Shown here piece by piece: positions 24,705 to 32,454 of a stretch of 64,000 bases of DNA. Below the pieces are notes generated by a model. That model searched no databases, was not told where the DNA came from, and saw nothing but the letters and a program-made list of their open reading frames with translations. How positions within the stretch are numbered: position 1 is the stretch's first letter; each line of letters starts with the position of its first letter. The stretch comes from Amycolatopsis japonica (GTDB taxonomy: Bacteria > Actinomycetota > Actinomycetes > Mycobacteriales > Pseudonocardiaceae). The DNA is taken from the NCBI RefSeq assembly GCF_000732925.1, contig NZ_CP008953.1:5890001-5954000 (forward strand). Direction: 5' to 3'. The translations under genes were made by a program, and so were the position numbers.

Positions 24705-25228
24705 TGGATCTGACGCCGTACATCACGAGCCTTCGCGAGGACCTCGCGAACACGGCTTCGGCCGGCGACGAGCAGACGCGGCGCGCTGCCGCGCTGCTGT
24801 CGTCGGCGCTGGAGCCCGCCGCCCGACTGACCATCATGAACGCTCTCGCCGACCTCGCCGCCGAAGTGACTTCGGCGCTGCCGGGGCACGTCGTCGACGT
24901 CCGGCTCGACGGCCGCGACGTGCGCGTCGTCGTCACCGGTGCGGGTGAGGGCGCCGAGCAGTCCGCGCCCCGCTCCGAGGCGCCGCGGGAGACCCCGCGC
25001 GCGCCCAAGGTGGACACGGGCGACATCACCCGCATCACGTTGCGCCTGTTCGAGCAGGTCAAGGGCCAGGCCGAAGCCGCGGCCGCCTCGCAGGGCGTTT
25101 CGCTGAACACGTTCGTCTCGCAGGCCGTCCAGGGCGCGCTGGGCAAGAGCGGGAGCGAGCACTGGCAGCACAAGCAGAAGCCTGGCGGCGGTGCCGGTTC
25201 GCACCTGCACGGCTGGGTCCAGGGCTGA
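24704..25228 (+). CDS. Ribbon-helix-helix (HicB-like) DNA-binding protein
   Basis: This 174-residue protein has a helical N-terminal region (TPYITSLREDLANTASAGDEQTRRAA) and a central stretch HVVDVRLDGRDVRVVVTG. Near residues 107-145 is a ribbon-helix-helix/HicB-type segment: RITLRLFEQVKGQAEAAA, then QGVSLNTFVSQAVQGAL. A Gly/His-rich tail follows. No toxin partner is adjacent; a DUF4097 gene follows at 11 bp in the same operon. ATG has no Shine-Dalgarno sequence and lies at the end of an operator array with a -10 box. I infer an autoregulated repressor. Confidence 0.75.
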   Translation: MDLTPYITSLREDLANTASAGDEQTRRAAALLSSALEPAARLTIMNALADLAAEVTSALPGHVVDVRLDGRDVRVVVTGAGEGAEQSAPRSEAPRETPRAPKVDTGDITRITLRLFEQVKGQAEAAAASQGVSLNTFVSQAVQGALGKSGSEHWQHKQKPGGGAGSHLHGWVQG

Positions 25229-25239
25229 GGGGGACGGAC

Positions 25240-26157
25240 ATGACCGAGGAAAGCATTCCCGCCGGTGAAGAGACCGTGCGCGTCGAGGACTTCGAGGCCG
25301 AAGGCCCGATCGAGGTCGACGTGAGCGTGGCCATCGGCCGGGTGACCATCGAACTGACCGACGGGAACGGGGTCCACACCGAGGTCCGCCGGGACGGCGG
25401 CGAACAGCAGCCGTGGGTGGACGGCATGACGAGCCTGCTCAGCTGGGTCGGGGAACGTTTCGGCGACCAGCTCGGCGGTTCACCGGTGGGGTCGGCGGGC
25501 TCCGTGAGTGACGCCGTGGCGCAGACGCGGATCGAGAAGGTCGGCAACCGGCTGGTCGTCCAGGCGCCGAAGGCCTGGCAGCTGAAGAACGTCCCGCTCG
25601 CCGTGACCGTCCGGGCGCCCGCCGGTTCGCATCTGGAGGTGCGGGCCGGGGCGGCCGACGTGACGGTCACCGGCTCCGCCGGACGGGCCGACCTCATGAC
25701 CGGCGCGGGCAAGATCGCGCTCGAACGAGCCAACGGTTCGGCGATCGTCCGCACCGGCACCGGCGACATCAAGCTCGGGCCGACCCTGTCCGGTCTCCAG
25801 CTGCGCACCGGCAGCGGCTCCGTCGAGGCGGCGTCGGTGAGCGGTTCGGCCACGGTCGCGACCGGCACGGGTGACGTCTGGCTCGGCGAGGTCGCGGGCG
25901 AGGTCCTGGCGCGCACCGGCAGTGGCTCCCTCTCAGTGGCGGACGCCGCTTCCGGGACGCTGGAACTGACCACCGGATCGGGTGAGGTCCGCGTCGGGAT
26001 CCGCGGCGGTGTCCAGGCGGAGATCGACCTCTCGTCGACGACCGGATCGGTGTCGAGCGAACTGGAGGTCGCGGAGAGCGCGCCTTCGGAGGTCTCGCTG
26101 AAGGTGCGGGCGCGTACCGGCACGGGTGACGCGGTGGTGACCAGCGCGGCCGGCTGA
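25240..26157 (+). CDS. DUF4097 beta-strand repeat protein
   Basis: This is a 305-residue soluble protein made largely of short beta repeats. The C-terminal two-thirds repeats a pattern such as VRTGTGDIKLGPTLSG, LRTGSGSVEAASVSG, VATGTGDVWLGEVAG and ARTGSGSLSVADAASG. This is the DUF4097 adhesin-like right-handed beta solenoid. The N-terminal region (TVRVEDFEAEGPIEVDVSVAIGRVTIEL) caps the solenoid. No export signal is present, which is common in actinobacterial members. GAGGGGG lies before ATG 25240. It is co-transcribed with the ribbon-helix-helix gene; a large hairpin follows. Confidence 0.85.
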   Translation: MTEESIPAGEETVRVEDFEAEGPIEVDVSVAIGRVTIELTDGNGVHTEVRRDGGEQQPWVDGMTSLLSWVGERFGDQLGGSPVGSAGSVSDAVAQTRIEKVGNRLVVQAPKAWQLKNVPLAVTVRAPAGSHLEVRAGAADVTVTGSAGRADLMTGAGKIALERANGSAIVRTGTGDIKLGPTLSGLQLRTGSGSVEAASVSGSATVATGTGDVWLGEVAGEVLARTGSGSLSVADAASGTLELTTGSGEVRVGIRGGVQAEIDLSSTTGSVSSELEVAESAPSEVSLKVRARTGTGDAVVTSAAG

Positions 26158-26179
26158 GCCGCGGTCTGCAGGGGGATCG

Positions 26180-26227
26180 AGGGACCTTTGCTCGCACTTT
26201 TCCACGGGGGTGGGAGCAAAGGTCCCT
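26180..26227. terminator. Hairpin terminator between convergent DUF4097 and HAD genes
   Basis: AGGGACCTTTGCTC (26180-26193) pairs with GAGCAAAGGTCCCT (26214-26227) across a 20-nt loop. It lies between two converging stop codons and probably serves both. Confidence 0.75.
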
Positions 26228-26230
26228 TGC

Positions 26231-26716
26231 TCATTTCAGGTGCTCGCGAACGGCCGCCAGATGGACATCGGTGATACCCGTGCGCGGATCGACCCGCACC
26301 AGGTGCGTGACCATCCCGTCCCGCCGGGCCAGGAACGCGTCCCTGGCGGCGGGATACAGGTCGAAATCGTCATCCAGCCAGACGAGAGGGCGCGGCCCGG
26401 CGTAGCGGGCGACGGCGTCGAACTTCCAGCCGCTGTCGACGTTCGCGCAGTCCACGGCGGGAAGCGTGGGCAGGCCGATGGCCGGGCCCACCATGGTGTT
26501 CGCCTGGTGCCCCCAGGTGGTCGCCCAGACCAGCTCCGCGTTCCCGGCCGCGTCGAGCAGCGCCGTCCCGTGGCCCGGGTTGAGCCACATCCGCAGTGGA
26601 TGCCGCCGGCTCCAGCCCCGGATCCGGAACTTGTGCTCGACGAATCCCGGCGGTTTGGGCTTGGCGGCGAACGGGTTCAGCGGGCCGTCGACGTCGAGGA
26701 ACAAGACCGGCCGCAT
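26231..26716 (-). CDS. HAD-like domain protein
   Basis: This 161-residue protein begins with the HAD nucleophile motif LFLDVDGPLNPF (Asp near residues 7 and 9). A small cap-like region follows (WSRRHPLRMWLNPGHGTALLDAAG), then VWATTWGHQAN and a late acidic motif WLDDDFDLY. These are the expected HAD motifs I, II and IV, so a phosphatase or phosphotransferase is likely, but the substrate is unknown. The ATG at 26716 fits the domain start, yet has no good Shine-Dalgarno sequence; an upstream start at 26755 is possible. Confidence 0.75.
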   Translation of the reverse strand: MRPVLFLDVDGPLNPFAAKPKPPGFVEHKFRIRGWSRRHPLRMWLNPGHGTALLDAAGNAELVWATTWGHQANTMVGPAIGLPTLPAVDCANVDSGWKFDAVARYAGPRPLVWLDDDFDLYPAARDAFLARRDGMVTHLVRVDPRTGITDVHLAAVREHLK

Positions 26717-26763
26717 CGGGCCATGATGCCTGAGGGCGCGCTGCCCTCCACTCACGAATCGGC

Positions 26764-26812
26764 CGTTGATGAAGGATTCGGGACGTTGAGTGTCCCGAAT
26801 CCTTCATCAACG
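26764..26812. terminator. 21-bp perfect hairpin downstream of the YcaQ-like gene
   Basis: Two exact 21-bp arms (26764-26784 and 26792-26812), starting CGTTGATGAAGGATTC, enclose a 7-nt loop. It is one of two large hairpins stacked between the YcaQ-like and HAD genes. Confidence 0.75.
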
Positions 26813-26833
26813 ACCTCCCCGCGAGAGGCGCCG

Positions 26834-26890
26834 ACGCTATGAAAGGTCCTTTCCTTGCAAATTTTGCAAGGAAAGGACCTTTCATAGCGT
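26834..26890. repeat. 57-bp palindrome, family A copy 1
   Basis: Two exact 28-bp arms (26834-26861 and 26863-26890) surround one centre base. The core is CCTTGCAAATTTTGCAAGG, flanked by GGTCCTTT/AAAGGACC and TATGAAA/TTTCATA. It ends 10 bp from the YcaQ-like stop codon. Near-copies of the core occur at 52858-52910 and 60864-60916. It probably forms a strong 3'-end hairpin, or is a small mobile palindrome. Confidence 0.8.
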
Positions 26891-26899
26891 TCGCGAAGC

Positions 26900-28120
26900 T
26901 CAGCGCACGAGGCGTGAGAGCACCGGAGCGAGATCGCCCCGCTCCCCCACCGCGACCCCGTCCAGCCCCTGCCATTCCGCCATCAGCCGCAGCTCGCCCG
27001 CCAGCTCACCGGCGACCCGCGCGACATCCACCCCAGGCTCGGCGAAGGCGCCCTGGACGCGAAGCACCCCGGCGGCGCGATCGCATTTGAGGTCGACCCG
27101 GCCGACGAGTTCGCCGTCGAGCAGGAACGGGAACACGTAGTACCCGTAGATCCGCTTCGGCTCGGGCACGTAGATCTCGATGCGGTAGAAGAAGTCGAAG
27201 ATGCGCTCGGTGCGGGCGCGTTCCCAGATCAGCGGGTCGAAGGGCGACAGCAGGGCCCGGCCGGTGACCGACCTCGGCGCCTTCGCCGCGACGTGCCGGT
27301 ATGCCGGGGCGGGCCAGCCGTCCACGGTCACCGGTTCCAGCACACCCTCCTCGACCAGTTCCGCCACCGCCCGCTTGCTGACGTCGGGGCCCAGCCGGTA
27401 GTAGTCCCGCAGATCCGGTTCGGTGCCGATGCCCAGCGCGACGGCCGCGCGGGTGATCAGTTCGCGGGCGCCTTCCTCCGGGCTCACGGTCCGCGACAGG
27501 ATCTCCGGCGGGACGACGCGTTCGGTCAGGTCGTACAGCCGCTCGAACGACCGGCGCGTGCCGGTGGTCAGCTGCCCCATGCCGAAAAGCCACTCGCAGG
27601 CCTTCTTGACCTCGGACCGCTCCCACCACGAACCGGGCCTCGAACCACCCGACTTGCCCTCCAGCGCGCGCTCGATGCCACCCGCGCCGATCGGTCCCTG
27701 TTCCTTGATCACGGTCAGGATGTCGTCCACCAGCTGCGGCGTCTGGTCCAGCACGCGCGCGTAGTTCGTCCACCAGCCCATGCGCTTCGCCCCGGACCGC
27801 AACAGCGGCCAGTCCGCCACCGGCAGCAGGCTCGCCTCGTGCGCCCAGGATTCGACCAGCATCCGGGGTTTGCGCGCCGAATGGGACCAGGCCGCGTCGT
27901 CCACCAGCGTGGGCTCGTACGCGCCGAGCCGGGAGAACAACGGCATGTAGTGCGCGCGGACCGCGACGTTCACCGAATCCAGTTGCAGCAACTGGATCCG
28001 CGACAGCACGCGCTGCAGATGCCTCCTCGTCACCGCTCCACCGGGACGCGCGTCGGCGAACCCTTGTGCGGCCAGGGCGATCCGGCGCGCGACCGGACCG
28101 CTGATGGTCGTAGTGCTCAT
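26900..28120 (-). CDS. YcaQ/AlkX-like winged-helix DNA glycosylase (HTH_42)
   Basis: This 406-residue protein belongs to the HTH_42 family, which includes DNA glycosylases that excise alkylated bases and unhook interstrand crosslinks. The catalytic motif near residues 46-48 is QLD (in RIQLLQLDSVNV), the QxD form of the E. coli YcaQ type rather than the QxQ of antibiotic-linked AlkZ. Other family blocks include WSHSARKPRMLVESWAHEASLLP and LLSPFDPLIWERARTERIFDF. It is probably a housekeeping or self-protection repair enzyme. ATG 28120 is used; ATG 28129 in frame is an alternative. Two giant hairpins follow its stop. Confidence 0.88.
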   Translation of the reverse strand: MSTTTISGPVARRIALAAQGFADARPGGAVTRRHLQRVLSRIQLLQLDSVNVAVRAHYMPLFSRLGAYEPTLVDDAAWSHSARKPRMLVESWAHEASLLPVADWPLLRSGAKRMGWWTNYARVLDQTPQLVDDILTVIKEQGPIGAGGIERALEGKSGGSRPGSWWERSEVKKACEWLFGMGQLTTGTRRSFERLYDLTERVVPPEILSRTVSPEEGARELITRAAVALGIGTEPDLRDYYRLGPDVSKRAVAELVEEGVLEPVTVDGWPAPAYRHVAAKAPRSVTGRALLSPFDPLIWERARTERIFDFFYRIEIYVPEPKRIYGYYVFPFLLDGELVGRVDLKCDRAAGVLRVQGAFAEPGVDVARVAGELAGELRLMAEWQGLDGVAVGERGDLAPVLSRLVR

Positions 28121-28164
28121 CGTGCGCATGCTGCCATCCACCACCGACAGTTTTCGGCGACACC

Positions 28165-28170
28165 GATAAT
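28165..28170 (+). promoter_or_regulatory. Putative -10 box of a GNAT gene (leaderless)
   Basis: GATAAT ends 9 nt before ATG 28180, with CCGACA (28144-28149) a weak -35 at 15 bp. No Shine-Dalgarno sequence is visible, so a leaderless transcript is likely. Confidence 0.4.
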
Positions 28171-28179
28171 CTGCGCAGT

Positions 28180-28740
28180 ATGGCCGCCGCCGAAGTCCGC
28201 CCAGCAGTCGTGTCCGACGCCCCCGAGATCGCCCGCATCCAGCGCGATACCTGGCGAAGCGCCTACACGGAGCTGCTCGGCGAAGCGGCTGTCGCCGGGC
28301 TCGACATCGAGGAGCTCGAAAAGACCTGGATCGAGACGATCGAGTACCCGGGCACGCGTGTCTTCCTCGCCACCGAAGGCGAGTTCACCGTCGGCTTCTG
28401 CGTCGTCGGCCGCGCCCCGGTGAGCGAGGTCGCCACGGCCGACGGTTCGCTGCCCGACGACGCTTCGACGACGGCGCTCATCGCCTCGCTGCTGGTCGAG
28501 CCTCGCTGGGGACGGCGCGGGCACGCGGGACGGTTGCTGGCGAACGCGTCCGCCTGGCTGCGCGAGGACGGCGCCACCCGCGGGATCAGCTGGGTCGCCC
28601 AGACCGATCACGCGTCACTGGGTTTCTTCCGCCGCGCGGGCTGGTCGCCCGACGGGACCGTCCGCATCCTCGACACCGGAAGCACGAACGTGCGCGAAGT
28701 CCGGCTCACCGGCGGGCTCGACCTCGAGCTCACTCCCTGA
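28180..28740 (+). CDS. GNAT family N-acetyltransferase
   Basis: This 186-residue GNAT acetyltransferase begins AAAEVRPAVVSDAPEIARIQ, then DTWRSAYTELL, a start typical of actinobacterial GNATs. The acetyl-CoA loop is LLVEPRWGRRGHAGRLLA near residues 107-124, followed by SLGFFRRAGWSPDGTVR. The acceptor is unknown. It is divergent from the YcaQ-like gene. Its last 126 bp are antisense to the end of the GtrA gene, an unusually long convergent overlap. Confidence 0.87.
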   Translation: MAAAEVRPAVVSDAPEIARIQRDTWRSAYTELLGEAAVAGLDIEELEKTWIETIEYPGTRVFLATEGEFTVGFCVVGRAPVSEVATADGSLPDDASTTALIASLLVEPRWGRRGHAGRLLANASAWLREDGATRGISWVAQTDHASLGFFRRAGWSPDGTVRILDTGSTNVREVRLTGGLDLELTP

Positions 28741-29214
28741 CTTCGCGAACACGACCCAGCGCATCACCGAGTACATGAACACGCCTTCGCACGCCCCGGC
28801 GATGAGCCGGGACAGGCGGTAGTCGACGCCGAGCGCGGCCAATCCCGCGCCGACGCCGAGCAGGAACGCCACATAGTTGATGACGATCGCGATGACGTAC
28901 AGCACCGCCTGCCTGCCGACGGGCGCGTGCGAGCGGAAGTTCATGCTGCGGTTCAAGACGAAGCTCAGCCCGAACGCCGTCGCGTAGGCGAGTGTGATCG
29001 CCAGCCACACCGGCAGGCCGAGCCAGCCGCGGAGCAGGGTCAGCAGGATCAGGTCGACCCCGAAGGTGAACCCGTTGATGAGCGCGAAACCGAGGAAACT
29101 CGGCGCCACCAGCCGGGAAAGCCCGAAGGGGAGGCGCCGCACCACGGCCGCGCAGAAGTCGGCGAAGCGATCCGCGAAACCCTTGCCGCGGACCGCGTCG
29201 TGCACGTCGGCCAC
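28615..29214 (-). CDS. GtrA-family membrane protein
   Basis: This 199-residue protein has four predicted membrane helices: FLGFALINGFTFGVDLILLTLL, VWLAITLAYATAFGLSFVLNR, AVLYVIAIVINYVAFLLGVG and a last one ending FMYSVMRWVVF. The RSMNFRSHAP loop after helix two is a GtrA hallmark. The family moves lipid-linked sugars across the membrane for cell-wall or glycan synthesis. The helical domain ends near residue 160; the remaining 40 residues are hydrophilic and encoded antisense to the GNAT gene. It starts at GTG. Confidence 0.87.
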   Translation of the reverse strand: MADVHDAVRGKGFADRFADFCAAVVRRLPFGLSRLVAPSFLGFALINGFTFGVDLILLTLLRGWLGLPVWLAITLAYATAFGLSFVLNRSMNFRSHAPVGRQAVLYVIAIVINYVAFLLGVGAGLAALGVDYRLSRLIAGACEGVFMYSVMRWVVFAKSGSELEVEPAGEPDFAHVRASGVEDADGPVGRPARAAEETQ

Positions 29215-29363
29215 GGCTCCAGCATGGCAGCGGCAAGTGGCCGCGAGCCGACGAACAGGTGATCTTCTGGTGCGGCCCCGAGGCCGGGAACGGGGGCTGG
29301 CCCCAGTGCGTCCAGGTTTTCAGCTGATAACTTGGAGAGAACGAAGATAACGGGGAGGCAACG

Positions 29364-29885
29364 ATGGTGGGCTGGTTGCTCCTGTCGTTCGGCGTCGCCT
29401 TCGGCTCCGCGATCCTCCCCGTGGTCAGCATCGAGATGTTCCTCATCGGCCTGTGCGCGAGCCAGCCGACGCTGCCGTGGCTGCTGCTCGGCGCCATCGT
29501 CGCGGCCGGTCAGGTGGGCGGGAAGACGCTCTACTACCTCGCCGCGAAGGGCACGATCAAGCTGCCGAAACCACTGCACGACCGCCTGCACCGCGAGCGG
29601 CCGCCCACCCCACGCCGGGAACGGTGGCGGGCACGCACCAAGAAGATGCGCGCCCGGCTCGACGCCTTGCGCGAGCGGTGCCATCGGCATCCGCATTGGA
29701 TGGCGGGCACGTACGGGGTGAGTTCGGTCGTCGGCCTGCCGCCGTACATGGCCACGAGTGTGCTCGCGGGCCTGGTGCGGATGCCGCTGGCGACCTTCCT
29801 GGCCACCGGTTTCGTGGGCCGCTGGCTGCGGTTCAGCCTGCTGGCCGCCTCCCCCGCCCTGTTCGCGGGCTGGTTCCACTACTGA
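29364..29885 (+). CDS. Small integral membrane protein, VTT/DedA-like
   Basis: This is a 173-residue membrane protein. Segments GWLLLSFGVAFGSAILPVVSIEMFLIGL, PWLLLGAIVAAGQVGGKTLYYLAAKG and a C-terminal VGLPPYMATSVLAGLVRMPLATFLATGFVGRWLRF resemble the VTT/DedA fold, although the middle is replaced by a basic, Arg-rich loop (RERPPTPRRERWRARTKKMRARLDALRERC). Family function is lipid scrambling or envelope homeostasis. GGGGAGG precedes ATG 29364. Assignment to DedA is tentative. Confidence 0.7.
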   Translation: MVGWLLLSFGVAFGSAILPVVSIEMFLIGLCASQPTLPWLLLGAIVAAGQVGGKTLYYLAAKGTIKLPKPLHDRLHRERPPTPRRERWRARTKKMRARLDALRERCHRHPHWMAGTYGVSSVVGLPPYMATSVLAGLVRMPLATFLATGFVGRWLRFSLLAASPALFAGWFHY

Positions 29886-29917
29886 GCCTGGCTTCGATGT
29901 CGACTGTGCCGTGGGCA

Positions 29918-31003
29918 TCACTTGAGTGAGGTACGAGCGACCTGCGGTTCGGCAGTATGGCCGGGCTCACTCGCGCCGCCGCGTTCGCCCTGCCCTTCAA
30001 CGCGCTCGATCCACTGGTCGAACTGCTTCCCCAGCCATTCCTTGGCCTCGGCCGACACGTAGCCGCATGCGTCCTTGACCAAGGGGTCCACGGCGTGGTT
30101 CCGCACTTCCTCGTGCTTTTCCGGTGCTGGACAGATGAATACCGCGAGCATGCGGAGGTTCCGCAGTAGTTCGTCATTGGCGAGTACGCCGAGTACCGGC
30201 GATTGTGCAATCGCTACGGCCTTGAAGGCTCCCCACGCTTTGTCCACGATCATCCCCACGACGACTTCGGTGAGCTGTGTCCGCTTCTCCTGTTTGCTGG
30301 ACCTGCGAATCGCCTCGACTATGAGCTTCTTGGCCTTTTCAGGGACCGTGTCGACAGCCTTGCCGAACTTCTCCAAGACCAGCACGAACCCGACGAGAAG
30401 GTCACACCAGCCGTGATCAGCCAGCTGCAAACGGATCGCCCTGACTTCGTCGGGACTTCCAGGAAGACTCTCGACAATCTCCTGCCAGATGTCTTCAGTC
30501 ATCGCCTTTGCGATGACGTTCACCTGATCCACGACATCCGGCGGGGTGCGGATGTCCATGACAGCAGCCGATCCGGCATGAGCTTCGAAATCGGATACGT
30601 TCATCGCGCCGATCCGTTCGGCGTTGTCACTTGTCTCAGCGTCAGGCCGCCGGCCTTCAGGGCTGTCCCCCGCGGTGCGTTCAGGCCCCTTCCGCTGAGG
30701 TGGAGGCGGCGTGTGCGCCGCTCCGGCGGCATTACGCGCCAGCCATTCGGCGGCGTCAAGGCGCATCAGATCCATGCTCGCTTCCCGAGCAGGCTGGTTC
30801 TGCGTCTTCTTGCGCTCGGGGGAACACCACTTGGCCAGCTTCTTGAGGATCGAGTCACGCTTGGCCACCCGCGTTTGATCCGGTTCCCGAGCGAGTGTGA
30901 CCCAACCTTCCCAACCGTGTTGGGACCCGCCGCAGTTGCCACATTTGCAGACGTGCCCCGTAGCGTTCGAGCAGCTTTGCGGATGCTTACCGGTTGACAC
31001 CAT
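29918..31003 (-). CDS. Uncharacterised protein with N-terminal Cys cluster, low GC
   Basis: This is a 361-residue protein with no recognised family. The N-terminus carries HVCKCGNCGGSQHGWEGW near residues 18-35, a likely zinc- or iron-binding knuckle with an added CS upstream. A basic, disordered region rich in Pro and Arg follows (TPPPPQRKGPERTAGDSPEGRR). The C-terminal 220 residues are predicted helical (DVVDQVNVIAKAMTEDIWQEI; KKLIVEAIRRSSKQEKR). GC content is clearly below the neighbours, suggesting recent transfer. Start ATG 31003 has GAGGGG upstream. There is no signal peptide or membrane helix, so it is cytosolic. Confidence 0.65.
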   Translation of the reverse strand: MVSTGKHPQSCSNATGHVCKCGNCGGSQHGWEGWVTLAREPDQTRVAKRDSILKKLAKWCSPERKKTQNQPAREASMDLMRLDAAEWLARNAAGAAHTPPPPQRKGPERTAGDSPEGRRPDAETSDNAERIGAMNVSDFEAHAGSAAVMDIRTPPDVVDQVNVIAKAMTEDIWQEIVESLPGSPDEVRAIRLQLADHGWCDLLVGFVLVLEKFGKAVDTVPEKAKKLIVEAIRRSSKQEKRTQLTEVVVGMIVDKAWGAFKAVAIAQSPVLGVLANDELLRNLRMLAVFICPAPEKHEEVRNHAVDPLVKDACGYVSAEAKEWLGKQFDQWIERVEGQGERGGASEPGHTAEPQVARTSLK

Positions 31004-31261
31004 CGACGGCCCCTCGTTCGACAACCCACCCGGGCTAGATCTTCCGAGCCGAAAGGTGCGCGACATACCGCCGCGCTGGTTGTCGACGAACTACCGTCTG
31101 CAACTGAATTGAACGCAGGAGTCCCGTATGCCACTTCGGTCGCAAAGGGCGCCTATTACCGTCCGCATCCGGGTGAACCCCCGGCCGAACCGCCGAAATC
31201 TTGGCTGACGTCGTCCGCGATGAGCCCTCTACTCACGTCCAGCGCCCCCGAATTTAGTCCT
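31004..31261. other. Intergenic stretch before the dapB-linked gene
   Basis: No credible gene or tRNA is seen in these 258 bases. Near the right end (31253-31271) TTTAGTCCTCTAAGTGCGG matches 17 of 19 bases of the family-B palindrome arm found at 41302 and 52931, and overlaps the next gene's stop. The remainder probably contains the promoter of the divergent low-GC protein. Confidence 0.5.
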
Positions 31262-31711
31262 CTAAGTGCGGGAGGCGGCTTCGAGTTCCACGGCGCGCCG
31301 CATGGTCGCGCGGGCCCGTTTCCGGTCCCCGGCGATCTCGTACGCGTACGCCAGCCGGTACCAGACGCGCCAGTTCTCCTGATCCGCCTCGACCTCGGCG
31401 CGGCGTTCGTCGAACCAGGCGTCCGCGGCGTCGCGGTCCACCCGGCCCGAGGGCCGCCGCGGCAGATTGGAGACGTCGGGAAGGCCGCCTTCCTCGTCCA
31501 GCCGCCGCGAGAGCCGCTGAATCTGGACGCCGGAACGCCAGGTGGTGACGATGATCCAGATCCCGAGCACCGGCAGCAGCAGGACGCCGATGCCGAAGAT
31601 CACCGGCACCGTCTCGCCGGTGCGCAGCAACGCGATGGCCCGGCCCGCCAGCAGGACGACGTAGACGGCGAGCGCCGCCGTCATCACCAGCGCGAAGTTG
31701 CGGGCCCTCAC
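31262..31711 (-). CDS. Two-span membrane protein with TPR-like C-terminus
   Basis: This is a 149-residue protein with two N-terminal membrane helices (NFALVMTAALAVYVVLLAGRAIALL and VPVIFGIGVLLLPVLGIWIIV). A linker and a short TPR-like helix pair follow (WRVWYRLAYAYEIAGDRKRARATMRRAVEL). The GTG start overlaps the dapB stop (GTGA), so it is translated with dapB. A small membrane protein beside dapB also occurs in mycobacteria (Rv2772c position), though I judge this from context rather than alignment. Function is unknown. Confidence 0.78.
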   Translation of the reverse strand: MRARNFALVMTAALAVYVVLLAGRAIALLRTGETVPVIFGIGVLLLPVLGIWIIVTTWRSGVQIQRLSRRLDEEGGLPDVSNLPRRPSGRVDRDAADAWFDERRAEVEADQENWRVWYRLAYAYEIAGDRKRARATMRRAVELEAASRT

Positions 31712-32454
31712 AGGTCGAGGATGTTCTCGAGACCGACCGTCAGGCCGGGCCGCGTGAGCACCGAGCGCACGCCGAGCAGCACACCCGGCATGAACGACGT
31801 GCGGTGCAGCGAGTCGTGCCGGATGGTCAGGGTCTCCCCCTCGCCGCCGAACAGGATCTCCTCGTGCGCCACCAGCCCGGGGAGCCGGACCGAGTGCACG
31901 CGGACGTCGTCGACGAGTGCGCCGCGGGCACCGTCCACTTCGGACGTCGTCGCGTCTTCACCGGGAGCGAGACCGGCTTCCGCGCGGGCCTCGCCGATCA
32001 GCCGCGCGGTGTGCGCGGCGGTGCCGGAAGGCGCGTCGGCCTTGCGGTTGTGGTGCAGTTCGATGACCTCGGCCGAGTTGTAGAACCGCGCCGCCTGCTG
32101 GGCGAACCGCATCGCCAGCACCGCGCCGAGCGCGAAGTTCGGCGCGATGAGCACGCCGAGCGACGGGTCGGCCGCGAGCCACGAGCGCAGCTTCTCCAGC
32201 CGCTCCTCGCTGAACCCAGTGGTGCCGACCACGGCGTGGATCCCGTTGCCGGTCAGGAACTCGAGGTTGCCCATCACCGCTTCGGGATGGGTGAAGTCGA
32301 CGACGACCTGCGCCTGCTTGAGTGCCGCGAAGTCGTCACCGGCGTCGAGCGCGGCGACGAGGTCCATGTCGTCGGCGCCGTTGACGGCGTTCACCACTTC
32401 CTGGCCCATCCGGCCGCGTGCGCCCAGCACGCCGACGCGAATCCCAGCGGTCAT
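31708..32454 (-). CDS. dapB: 4-hydroxy-tetrahydrodipicolinate reductase
   Basis: This 248-residue enzyme reduces the DapA product with NAD(P)H in diaminopimelate/lysine synthesis. The nucleotide-binding motif is VGVLGARGRMGQEVV near residues 7-21. The substrate block ELHHNRKADAPSGTA (about 130-144) holds the catalytic His-His and Lys. It overlaps the M16 protease gene upstream (ATGA) and the small membrane gene downstream (GTGA). It lies about 10 kb from dapA. Confidence 0.95.
   Translation of the reverse strand: MTAGIRVGVLGARGRMGQEVVNAVNGADDMDLVAALDAGDDFAALKQAQVVVDFTHPEAVMGNLEFLTGNGIHAVVGTTGFSEERLEKLRSWLAADPSLGVLIAPNFALGAVLAMRFAQQAARFYNSAEVIELHHNRKADAPSGTAAHTARLIGEARAEAGLAPGEDATTSEVDGARGALVDDVRVHSVRLPGLVAHEEILFGGEGETLTIRHDSLHRTSFMPGVLLGVRSVLTRPGLTVGLENILDL

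Noticed and set aside
24704..25228. HicAB toxin-antitoxin pair
   Set aside because: A HicB-like segment is present, but no HicA or other toxin gene is adjacent; the neighbour is a DUF4097 protein.
26834..26890. Insertion sequence terminal repeat
   Set aside because: The arms are adjacent with no transposase or cargo between them, and no target-site duplication is evident. A MITE-like origin remains possible.
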